Assembly (NCBI GenBank): GCA_031963365.1
Contig: JASSUF010000065.1
Span: 1-13,421 of the forward strand
DNA from: JASSUD01 sp031963365
Lineage (GTDB): Bacteria; Pseudomonadota; Gammaproteobacteria; Burkholderiales; Burkholderiaceae
Reading direction: 5' to 3'
DNA length: 13,421 nt
The stretch's first letter is position 1. Each line of letters opens with the position of its first letter. The notes beneath the pieces are model-generated. The model searched no databases. It saw nothing but the letters and a program-made list of their open reading frames with translations, and was not told the DNA's origin. This document shows, piece by piece, positions 5,291-12,085 of the stretch. The position numbers and the translations under genes were made by a program.

Positions 5291-7930
5291 TTGACGCCTT
5301 ATTCCTATTCCATCCCTTCTCGAGAAGCCATTCTCGCTACGCTGCGCGCAGCAGAGCAGCCTTTAGCATTTGACGCACTCTGTGACATTTTTGCGCTCGA
5401 TGTGCTACAGCAAGAAGGGCTTCTCAAGCGTTTATCTGCGATGGAGCGCGATGGGCAGGCTAAAAGAAATTCTGAAGGCAATTTTGAGGCAGCAGATACG
5501 TCACAGTTTATTGCTGGACGGATACAAGCGCATCGTGATGGCTTTGGGTTTTTAATTCGCGATGATGGTCAGCCAGATCTTTTTCTGCCCTTTGCTGAAA
5601 TGCAAAAAGCCATGCATAACGACCGCGTACTAATTCGGCCAATGGGCTTTGACCGACGCGGTCGTCCTGAAGGGCGTATTGTGGAAGTGACCGAACATGC
5701 TAATCTGTATGTGGTGGGACGTTTATTTCACGAAGAGGGCGAATGGTTTGTCACGCCCGAAGATCAGCGTTTTAAGCAAGACATCACGCTGGTATTAGAA
5801 CATATAGGTAAAGCAACGGCAGGGCAGATCGTAACGGTCGAACTGCACACGTTTCCTGGACGTAATCTTTTGCCATCAGGAAAAATTGTAGAAGTATTGG
5901 GTCAAGCAGAAGAATCGGGGATGGAAATTGAAATTGCCGTGCGTAAGTACGGCGTCCCTAATGCATTTAGTGAGGCCGCGCTTAAACAGGCAGCAGCCTT
6001 ACCTGAAACAGTTATTCCAGCCGATCATGTCGGACGTACGGATGTAAGAGCATTGCCCTTTGTCACCATTGATGGCGAAGATGCACGTGATTTTGATGAT
6101 GCCGTATATGGCGAGTGGCTGCCGGATTTAGAGGTAGCTCCTACAGCAAAGCCTGCTGCTCGACGAGGGAGTAAAAGCCAAAAAGGTGGCTTTCGTTTAT
6201 GTGTGGCTATTGCGGATGTTTCTCATTATGTGCGGCCCAACGATGCACTCGATCGCGATGCGCTAGAGCGGAGTACCTCCGTGTATTTCCCGCGACGTGT
6301 ATTGCCTATGTTGCCTGAGAAGCTCTCTAATGGCTTATGCTCTTTGAACCCTCATGTAGACCGCTGCGCGCTAGTCTGCGACATGATTATAGATGCGCAA
6401 GGTCACGTTCACTCTCACCAGTTTTATCCGGCGCTTATCCATTCTGCAGCACGACTGACCTATACGACAGTCGCTCAGGTGCTAGAAGACCCCAATGAAG
6501 CGCATCAGTTAGATACCCCTTCTCTGCTACCGCATTTACAAGTCCTCCATCAGATATATCAAGCCTTATTTAAAGCGCGCCAAAAACGAGGTGCGATGGA
6601 GTTTGAAACTACGGAAACTAAAATAGTCTGCGATGCGCAAGGCAAAATCGAACGCATTATTCCAAGTGTGCGTAACGTAGCGCATAAATTGATTGAAGAG
6701 TGCATGCTGGCAGCCAATGTATGTGCTGCACAAACACTGAATAAACATAAGCATCCAGGGCTATACCGTGTGCATGCGCAACCTGAGCCTGAAAAACTCA
6801 TTAATTTGAGACGTTTTCTAGGTCTGCTCGGTTTATCGTTAGGGGGAGGGGAAAATCCCTCTGGTACGGATTATGCAACATTGATGGATGAGGCGCGAGC
6901 CCGTGCGCTAAGCCCCGAAGCTACTATTGATCTTCCTCTTTTGCAGACCATGCTACTGCGTTCTATGCAGCAGGCTGTTTACAGCCCAGATAATATCGGG
7001 CATTTTGGATTAGCCTACGAAGAGTACGCGCACTTCACCAGCCCTATTCGCCGCTATCCTGATCTGCTCACACACCGCGCGCTGTATGCGATTTTGGCAG
7101 GGGAAAAATACCATCCAAAATACGTGCCAGAAATCGTACTCAATACGTCTACAGTATCTGCCGCTGCACGCCGCTCAAAAAATAATGGAGCAGCATCACA
7201 GACTGCGGATCAAGACGCTGGTAGTGCAAAGAAAAGTGCAAAGCCCGTATCGTTTAAATCTAAAGCAGAAGAAATTTGGTATCAATTAGGTCAACATTGC
7301 TCTGCTAATGAGCGCCGCGCGGATGAAGCTTCGCGCGATGTAGAGGCCTGGTTAAAATGCTATTTCATGCGCGATAAAGTCGGTGAGATTTATAACGGCG
7401 CAATCAGTGGAGTAACCTCTTTTGGATTATTTGTGCAGCTCGATACGTTGTTTGTGGATGGTCTAGTCCATGTGACGGAGCTGGGCAGTGATTATTTTCA
7501 ATACGATGACATCAAAAATGAGTTAGTTGGTGAGCGTACAGGGGTGCGCTACCGATTATTAGATCGACTCACTGTACAGGTAGCTAGGGTCGATTTAAGC
7601 ACGCGAAAAATAGATTTTCGTCTGATAGAAGCGCTGCCAAAAGCGCTCAAGAAAAAAACAAGTAAGGCCGCTTCTCCTGAAAAGCGCACTCAAAAAGAGG
7701 AGGTGGTGCAGAAGGAATCCAAGATAAAAGCAAAGAAGACTTCTGTTGCAGATTCCAAGAAAAAAGCAAAAACCACTTCTAAAGCAGCACCGAAAAAAGC
7801 GACTAAAAAAGTATCCAAGGCAGCGCCAAAAGCAACAGGAAAAGCAACCGAAAAAGCTAAAACCAAAACTGCCAAGCCCGCTGCAACTACTCGGGCAAAA
7901 ATAGTTAAAAGCAAAGATATACAGCAGTAA
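5291..7930 (+). CDS. rnr: Ribonuclease R (RNB-family 3'-5' exoribonuclease)
   Basis: RNase R degrades structured RNA processively from the 3' end and takes part in rRNA, tmRNA and mRNA turnover. The domains run in order: a winged-helix start (about 8-60), cold-shock domains (FIAGRIQAHRDGFGFLIR from 73), the RNB core with DGEDARDFDDAVY from residue 261 (metal-binding Asp264, 267, 269 and 270), HFTSPIRRYPDLLTHR later in the core, and an S1 domain (about 697-780, ISGVTSFGLFVQLD). The last ~100 residues are a Lys/Ala/Thr-rich tail resembling histone-H1-like tails, probably helping bind RNA. A Pro/Arg/Lys-rich insert of about 15 residues follows the catalytic motif (about 282-300). No ATG is available. 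TTG 5291 has GGA at 5281-5283 and the family-like start TPYSYSIPSREAIL; TTG 5279 would add four residues. It is the first gene of rnr-rlmB-rpiA. Confidence 0.97.
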   Translation: MTPYSYSIPSREAILATLRAAEQPLAFDALCDIFALDVLQQEGLLKRLSAMERDGQAKRNSEGNFEAADTSQFIAGRIQAHRDGFGFLIRDDGQPDLFLPFAEMQKAMHNDRVLIRPMGFDRRGRPEGRIVEVTEHANLYVVGRLFHEEGEWFVTPEDQRFKQDITLVLEHIGKATAGQIVTVELHTFPGRNLLPSGKIVEVLGQAEESGMEIEIAVRKYGVPNAFSEAALKQAAALPETVIPADHVGRTDVRALPFVTIDGEDARDFDDAVYGEWLPDLEVAPTAKPAARRGSKSQKGGFRLCVAIADVSHYVRPNDALDRDALERSTSVYFPRRVLPMLPEKLSNGLCSLNPHVDRCALVCDMIIDAQGHVHSHQFYPALIHSAARLTYTTVAQVLEDPNEAHQLDTPSLLPHLQVLHQIYQALFKARQKRGAMEFETTETKIVCDAQGKIERIIPSVRNVAHKLIEECMLAANVCAAQTLNKHKHPGLYRVHAQPEPEKLINLRRFLGLLGLSLGGGENPSGTDYATLMDEARARALSPEATIDLPLLQTMLLRSMQQAVYSPDNIGHFGLAYEEYAHFTSPIRRYPDLLTHRALYAILAGEKYHPKYVPEIVLNTSTVSAAARRSKNNGAASQTADQDAGSAKKSAKPVSFKSKAEEIWYQLGQHCSANERRADEASRDVEAWLKCYFMRDKVGEIYNGAISGVTSFGLFVQLDTLFVDGLVHVTELGSDYFQYDDIKNELVGERTGVRYRLLDRLTVQVARVDLSTRKIDFRLIEALPKALKKKTSKAASPEKRTQKEEVVQKESKIKAKKTSVADSKKKAKTTSKAAPKKATKKVSKAAPKATGKATEKAKTKTAKPAATTRAKIVKSKDIQQ

Positions 7931-7939
7931 ACCAATGAA

Positions 7940-7958
7940 AAACAGGTACAGCCTGTTT
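7940..7958. repeat. Hairpin between rnr and rlmB
   Basis: AAACAGG (7940-7946) pairs with CCTGTTT (7952-7958) around a five-base loop in the 54-base gap. Only three Ts end the stem, so it is probably an mRNA-processing or stability hairpin, or at most a partial terminator, within the rnr-rlmB transcript. Confidence 0.4.
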
Positions 7959-7984
7959 GAGTGCAATATTACAAGGTCTAAATA

Positions 7985-8725
7985 GTGTCAAATTCCAAAA
8001 TCCTATATGGGTTTCATGCAGTCACTGCGCGTGTGCGCCGTGATGCGGCCACAGTAGAAGAAATTTTTTACGATCCATCTCGGCGCGATCGCCGCATGCA
8101 GGATTTTTTAGAAATGGCGAATACGGCAGGCGTGCGCCTACTAGCTGTAGATGCCAATCGCCTGCATGGCTTAACAGGTAGTGATCGACACCAAGGTGTG
8201 GTTGCAAAAGCAGCTCCCTTATTAATGGGCGAAACGCTCACAGAACTGCTTGACCAGATCAAAGGCCCCCCCTTATTACTCGTACTCGATGGAGTGACAG
8301 ATCCGCATAATTTAGGAGCCTGTTTGCGTGTAGCCGATGCGGCTGGCGCCCATGCCGTGATTGCACCTGCCCAACGTGCAGTAGGTCTGAATGCCACTGC
8401 GGCAAAAGTAGCCAGTGGCGCGGCAGAAACGATTCCCTATTTAATGGTTACCAACCTTGCCCGCAGCCTGCGCGAATTGAAAGACCGTGGCATTTGGGTG
8501 GTGGGCACCACCGATAGCGCACCAGATAGTCTCTATCAAAGCAAACTGACCGGGCCACTTGCCTGTGTGATGGGCGCCGAAGGTGAAGGATTGCGGCGGT
8601 TAACGCAAGAAAACTGCGACGCTTTGGTCAAAATTCCCATGTTTGGTAGCGTGACCAGCTTGAATGTATCTGTCGCCAGTGGCGTGGTGCTATACGAAGC
8701 TGCCCGCCAACGTATAAGCACTTGA
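7985..8725 (+). CDS. rlmB: 23S rRNA (guanosine-2251-2'-O)-methyltransferase RlmB
   Basis: RlmB is a SPOUT (TrmH-type) methyltransferase that 2'-O-methylates G2251 in the peptidyl-transferase P loop of 23S rRNA, using S-adenosylmethionine. The 246 residues match the family. A small N-terminal RNA-binding domain (about 1-75, with LYGFHAV and DRHQGVVA) is followed by the knotted domain. Motif 1 is LDGVTDPHNLGACLR (101-115, with Asn109 and Arg115), motif 2 MGAEGEGLRRL (196-206), motif 3 SLNVSVASGVVLYE (225-238, Asn227). All expected catalytic and cofactor residues are present. The start is GTG 7985 with AAGG at 7973-7976 upstream. It sits 54 bases after rnr and is probably co-transcribed with it, which is the common order in related betaproteobacteria. 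Confidence 0.97.
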   Translation: MSNSKILYGFHAVTARVRRDAATVEEIFYDPSRRDRRMQDFLEMANTAGVRLLAVDANRLHGLTGSDRHQGVVAKAAPLLMGETLTELLDQIKGPPLLLVLDGVTDPHNLGACLRVADAAGAHAVIAPAQRAVGLNATAAKVASGAAETIPYLMVTNLARSLRELKDRGIWVVGTTDSAPDSLYQSKLTGPLACVMGAEGEGLRRLTQENCDALVKIPMFGSVTSLNVSVASGVVLYEAARQRIST

Positions 8726-8744
8726 ATATGCAGGTTTTAGAATT

Positions 8745-8802
8745 GGTAGGTTGGGGTGACGAAGGAACCCCAACATGCATACCACCAGCTTGTAACCATC
8801 GC
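8745..8802 (+). repeat. REP-like repeat, copy A
   Basis: This begins GGTAGGTTGGGGT and contains the palindrome GTTGGGGT (8750-8757)/ACCCCAAC (8767-8774), then CATGC, TACCACC and CTTGTAA. It matches copy D after rpiA over about 58 bases and copy B in inverse orientation. It lies 19 bases past the rlmB stop. Confidence 0.75.
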
Positions 8803-8834
8803 TTTTGACATGCCTATGGAGGTTTTAAAAGGAC

Positions 8835-8877
8835 GGTGGCCATCATGTTGGGGTTCGTACCTCACCACCAACCTACC
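8835..8877 (-). repeat. REP-like repeat, copy B (inverted)
   Basis: Read on the minus strand it begins GGTAGGTTGGTGGTGAGG and continues ACGAACCCCAACATG to GGCCACC, the same pattern as copies A and D. Facing copy A across about 30 bases, it can form a long stem; with copy C it forms a second one (8862-8875 with 8886-8898). This head-to-head arrangement resembles the BIME clusters made by REP sequences. Confidence 0.7.
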
Positions 8878-8885
8878 GTTCATTC

Positions 8886-8935
8886 TAGGTTGAGGTGACA
8901 CAGGAGCCCCAACATGCAGCTGTGCACCAACTTGC
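8886..8935 (+). repeat. REP-like repeat, copy C (diverged)
   Basis: TAGGTTGAGGTGA, then GGAGCCCCAACATGCAG and CACCAACTTGC follow the same order as copies A and D, but with more differences and a poorer internal palindrome. A small ACTTGC/GCAAGT hairpin (8930-8947) overlaps its end, 39 bases before rpiA. Confidence 0.6.
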
Positions 8936-8985
8936 TTAGCTGCAAGTAACAGTTTTTACAGAAATGACCGTGGAGTTTTTGAAGT

Positions 8986-9696
8986 ATGCAACACAATCCG
9001 CTTTTGCAGAATGCGCTAAAACAACAAGTTGGAAAAGTCGGGGCGGCCTACGTACTAGAAAAAGTGCCAGAAGGATCGGTGCTCGGAATAGGCACCGGCT
9101 CGACGGTAAACTATCTAATAGATGCATTGGCTGAGCATCCTGAGTTTGCCGGGCGATATCGAGGCGCTGTATCCACTTCCGCTGCTACCACAGCCCGTTT
9201 GCAGGCCTGTGGAATGAAAGTGATCGACCTAAATGAGGTCGATACGCTGCCGCTCTATATGGATGGAGCTGATGAGATAGATGGGCAAGGGCGGATGATT
9301 AAAGGAGGCGGAGGGGCGCTGACCCAAGAAAAAGTCGTTGCGATGGTGGCACAAACTTTTATCTGCCTTGCCGACGCTTCAAAACGTGTTGAAAAGCTTG
9401 GCGCCTTTCCCTTGCCTATCGAAGTACTGCCTATTGCGCAGCGCGCTATCACTGAGCGATTAAAAGGCTTGGGAGGCATGCCAACACTACGCCGTACTCA
9501 AAAAGGGGAAGCGTACACTACCTGCCATACAAACCTGATTCTGGATGTAGCAGGGTTAGATATACCCGACCCTATTGCTTTAGAAAATGAAATAAACAGC
9601 TGGCCAGGTGTAGTGACAGTAGGTTTATTTGCTCGGCGAGCCGCAAACAGTTGTTTCTTGGCTAGCGAGCAAGGTATTGAGCTAATTCACTTTTAA
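8986..9696 (+). CDS. rpiA: Ribose-5-phosphate isomerase A
   Basis: RpiA interconverts ribose 5-phosphate and ribulose 5-phosphate in the non-oxidative pentose phosphate pathway, supplying precursors for nucleotides and histidine. The 236 residues are in the usual range for betaproteobacterial RpiA. The phosphate-binding loop GIGTGSTV covers 34-41, the active-site DGADEID 93-99 (Asp93 and Asp96), and KGGGGALTQEK 106-116 with the catalytic Glu115. The C-terminal part shows the conserved NEINSWPGVVTVGLF. The start is ATG 8986 with GGAG at 8972-8975. It is 260 bases from rlmB, a gap filled with REP-like repeats, so it may have its own transcript, although no strong promoter is visible there. A hairpin follows the stop. 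Confidence 0.97.
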   Translation: MQHNPLLQNALKQQVGKVGAAYVLEKVPEGSVLGIGTGSTVNYLIDALAEHPEFAGRYRGAVSTSAATTARLQACGMKVIDLNEVDTLPLYMDGADEIDGQGRMIKGGGGALTQEKVVAMVAQTFICLADASKRVEKLGAFPLPIEVLPIAQRAITERLKGLGGMPTLRRTQKGEAYTTCHTNLILDVAGLDIPDPIALENEINSWPGVVTVGLFARRAANSCFLASEQGIELIHF

Positions 9697-9711
9697 AATA
9701 AAACTCCTCCA

Positions 9712-9769
9712 CCGTACCTCATTCTAACCTTACGCCTTAAAAACAGGCGTAGGTTGGCGGTGAGGCACG
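9712..9769. terminator. Imperfect hairpin after rpiA
   Basis: The arms at 9712-9736 and 9746-9769 pair imperfectly; the best part is TACGCC (9731-9736) with GGCGTA (9746-9751). It starts 16 bases past the rpiA stop. No T run follows, so it may slow transcription or protect the 3' end rather than terminate strictly. The right arm is the start of REP-like copy D. Confidence 0.4.
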
Positions 9770-9806
9770 AACCCCAACATGCGTACCACCGACTTGTAAT
9801 CTTCGC
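9746..9806 (+). repeat. REP-like repeat, copy D
   Basis: CGTAGGTTGGCGGTGAGG, then CACGAACCCCAACATGCG, TACCACC, CTTGTAAT and CTTCGC. It matches copy A over nearly its whole length with scattered changes, and shares GGTGAGG-ACGAACCCCAACATG with copy B. Copies A-C and D therefore flank rpiA on both sides. Confidence 0.72.
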
Positions 9807-9920
9807 GCTCTGCTTACCAACAACCCACCTTCTACAGCGTGGATAACATCCGTTATTATGCAAAATATAAACTGTATTGTTGATTTATAACTCATAAATG
9901 ATCATAATAATCCTCTACTG

Positions 9921-10081
9921 TTTGCTGAGGCGCCAGCCAGTCTTTTTGCTACGTTTTTTGACACACGCCCAAAAACTGGACTTTCAGCTTACGCCTGTTG
10001 TATAAGAAAAAACCTTTATAAATCAACAGCTTATATTTCAGCCTTAGAAAAAGGCTGGCGTCAGCCACGATTTTCAGCAAA
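9921..10081. repeat. Segment bounded by short inverted pieces, possible degenerate element
   Basis: TTTGCTGA (9921-9928) and CGCCAGCC (9931-9938) are both found in inverse orientation at the other end: GGCTGGCG at 10053-10060 and TCAGCAAA at 10074-10081. The order is preserved but the spacing differs (2 versus 13 bases). The right part also holds GGCTG/CAGCC. This could be a decayed insertion element or a structured region. Confidence 0.3.
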
Positions 10082-10189
10082 GAACTCTATAGCTAAGCAT
10101 AGCTTTAAATGGTAATAAAGCCAGGTTAGGCAATGCTTGGTACTTTGGTAGATCTAGCCATTCTCAAAAAATAAATAAAAACGAGACAA

Positions 10190-10215
10190 CGCATTTTTTA
10201 TTGCGGTTTTTTTTT
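10190..10215 (+). terminator. Weak hairpin with nine Ts
   Basis: CGCA (10190-10193) and TGCG (10202-10205) enclose an A/T loop and are followed by G and nine Ts (10207-10215). It could end stray transcripts before the F-box-like gene. The stem is only four base pairs. Confidence 0.3.
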
Positions 10216-10353
10216 ACTTTTTCTAATCCAATGAGATTAGCCATTTGCAAGACTGCCCTATAGTTTTTACGAGTAGATGCTTCATAGTTTAATGATATAA
10301 AAATAGCCCTATATAAACAAAGTATTAGCCTATTTCTCAGAAGAATAAATGCG

Positions 10354-11877
10354 ATGACTACTGCCATTACCTCTGCTTTTAACGTATTTTCCAACTCACT
10401 AATCATGGGGGAAATTGCGAAATACCTAGAGCCCTCAGAGTTGGGGAGTCTTTTTAGCACAAGCAAGCAATTTTTCCCATTAGTCACTAATACGGTCAGC
10501 CCGCTTTCTCTTGAGCAGCGACGAGACTTCTTTGCAAGCCATCACACCCATTTTTTTAGTCGAAAAATTACAGAGGCGATGACTGATAAAAAACTTCCGC
10601 CTAGTGAGCGTGTGAAGAATATCGAATGGTTATTGCGTTGCACATCACTTGACAAAAAACTACGTTTGTTTGGCCAAGTATCCGCTTCGATCAATAAAGC
10701 GAATAGTCCAGTAATTATGATGCTGGAACGCTTAATTGCCAGCCTCATGCCTGAAAGGGAAGATTTAATTGGCGACTTGAACTTGAGGCAGAAAAGCAAC
10801 CATCTTTATCTTGATTCTGCTCAAGTCGCTCTGTTTAATCATCTCAGAAATTATTTTGGCCGTAGCAAAAGATTAGACTCTGTTTGTATGTTTGAATATT
10901 CGATGTTTTGTGCAGTAGCCCTACACATGGATGAAATCTGGTATCGAAAACCTCCTGGGGATTTGGTTAACTTTGTTTTTTCAGAGAATATTTCTCACTG
11001 GCAAATGGGGCCGGCAGTCGAGTTTTATTCTTATGTGCTTAGTTTGCAGTGGGAAAAGCTAGGTAGTACTGTAAGAGGAATGATGCTAGGTAAAATAAAT
11101 AGAATTTTAGACAAAGGCGGCATAACACTGGAAATACAAAAACGGACTCTATACAATTTATTTTATAGCCGAATTCATTTAAACGGAGAGCCACATGAGG
11201 GTCGAATTTCTTGGTCCTGTATAGAAATTGAAGAGCCAATAAAAAAATTAATCTACACAGTAGAAGAACAGTCATCCACAAAAGAAAGAATAAAGGTTTT
11301 AAATTTTCTTATATCTAACCTAGCTCACAATGATACTGATCGACGCTGGGCGCTCAGTATGATAGAGCTTTTTTCTCAACAAAAAATACTTGGAAAGCTT
11401 GTACCGTTGCCTATAAAAGAGCTTGCGCCATTAATCCCTACTTTTACGAGCACTATTGGCATCTATTTAGACGATGACCTTCATAGGGATAAGGCATTAG
11501 ATATCCTGGAAATCTGGATCAGTCAGCCCATGTCAGGCGCTTTGAAAAAGGAGATATTTTATAATGTGCATGGACTCAAGAGCAAGCTTTATAAGGTATA
11601 TTGGAGCAATGTCAGGAATTATGGAAATACGCTCAAGAACAATGCTCATAGCTGGATTCCTTCCCTTGGAAATGTAGATAAAATCCTTAAAAAGATAAAT
11701 GCTACACAGATATTTTTCTTTTACTTCGACTTGGATTGGCTCGACATTGATTGGTTCTACCACCGATTTTTATTTAATTTTTTGTCTGGCTTTTTCTCTG
11801 ACTTTTTGCCTAAGTTTTTGTGGGATTTTAAAGACATTCTTTTAATGATTGCTCTAATGTATGCGTTTTATGAATAA
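10354..11877 (+). CDS. F-box-like protein with aromatic hydrophobic C-terminus
   Basis: Residues 13-44 (SNSLIMGEIAKYLEPSELGS, then LFSTSKQFFPLV) follow the F-box pattern: hydrophobic helix, YLxPxEL, then a small-residue segment and a hydrophobic helix ending in an aromatic pair. In eukaryotes F-box proteins link substrates to SCF ubiquitin ligases through Skp1, and bacterial versions are often effectors of intracellular bacteria. The middle (about 50-450) is mostly helical and unrecognised, without clear repeats that I could align. Residues about 452-507 are very rich in Phe, Trp, Leu and Asp and could insert into a membrane. No signal peptide is evident. ATG 10354 has a weak AGAAGA upstream. 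The gene is more AT-rich than rlmB and rpiA and is convergent with the WD40-like gene across a shared terminator. The F-box assignment is moderate; the effector role is inference. Confidence 0.7.
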   Translation: MTTAITSAFNVFSNSLIMGEIAKYLEPSELGSLFSTSKQFFPLVTNTVSPLSLEQRRDFFASHHTHFFSRKITEAMTDKKLPPSERVKNIEWLLRCTSLDKKLRLFGQVSASINKANSPVIMMLERLIASLMPEREDLIGDLNLRQKSNHLYLDSAQVALFNHLRNYFGRSKRLDSVCMFEYSMFCAVALHMDEIWYRKPPGDLVNFVFSENISHWQMGPAVEFYSYVLSLQWEKLGSTVRGMMLGKINRILDKGGITLEIQKRTLYNLFYSRIHLNGEPHEGRISWSCIEIEEPIKKLIYTVEEQSSTKERIKVLNFLISNLAHNDTDRRWALSMIELFSQQKILGKLVPLPIKELAPLIPTFTSTIGIYLDDDLHRDKALDILEIWISQPMSGALKKEIFYNVHGLKSKLYKVYWSNVRNYGNTLKNNAHSWIPSLGNVDKILKKINATQIFFFYFDLDWLDIDWFYHRFLFNFLSGFFSDFLPKFLWDFKDILLMIALMYAFYE

Positions 11878-11995
11878 TCTGAACCCACTGCACTTGGTAC
11901 GCGTGATGACAAGTAGATAGGGTAAAGAAGGCCAAAGAATTTTCTTCTATATTTGCAAGTCTGCTATTTTCAATACACATCCAAATCCCTTCTTT

Positions 11996-12049
11996 AAAAA
12001 GCAGCCAAAAAGTCAGATCTAGCGTCCAACTTTTGGGGTGCAGCTTTTT
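11996..12049. terminator. Bidirectional terminator between the F-box-like and WD40-like genes
   Basis: There are two nested stems. AAAAAGC (11996-12002) pairs with GCTTTTT (12043-12049), and CCAAAAAGT (12005-12013) with ACTTTTGG (12029-12036) with one bulged A. Both strands end the stem in five Ts, as expected between convergent genes. Confidence 0.6.
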
Positions 12050-12085
12050 GTGGAGCGTTGCCCATCGGGTGGCGGGAACGCATTG

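Larger units (their letters stand above)
9697..10353. other. Long intergenic region between rpiA and the F-box-like gene
   Basis: In 657 bases I find no supportable gene. It holds the imperfect hairpin and REP-like copy D (9712-9806), ATAACATCCGTTAT (9843-9856, a small palindrome), a segment bounded by matching inverted pieces (9921-10081), and a weak CGCA/TGCG hairpin followed by nine Ts (10190-10215). TATAAA-like sequences near 10296 and 10312 may belong to the F-box gene promoter, but no good -35 box pairs with them. Confidence 0.6.

Noticed and set aside
7595..7966. Minus-strand Phe/Cys/Ser-rich open frames under the end of rnr
   Set aside because: They are the antisense reading of the Lys-rich RNase R tail, a usual artefact of A-rich coding DNA.
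10164..10487. Minus-strand open frame of 107 codons
   Set aside because: It overlaps the start of the F-box-like gene and the T tract, and has no coding features.
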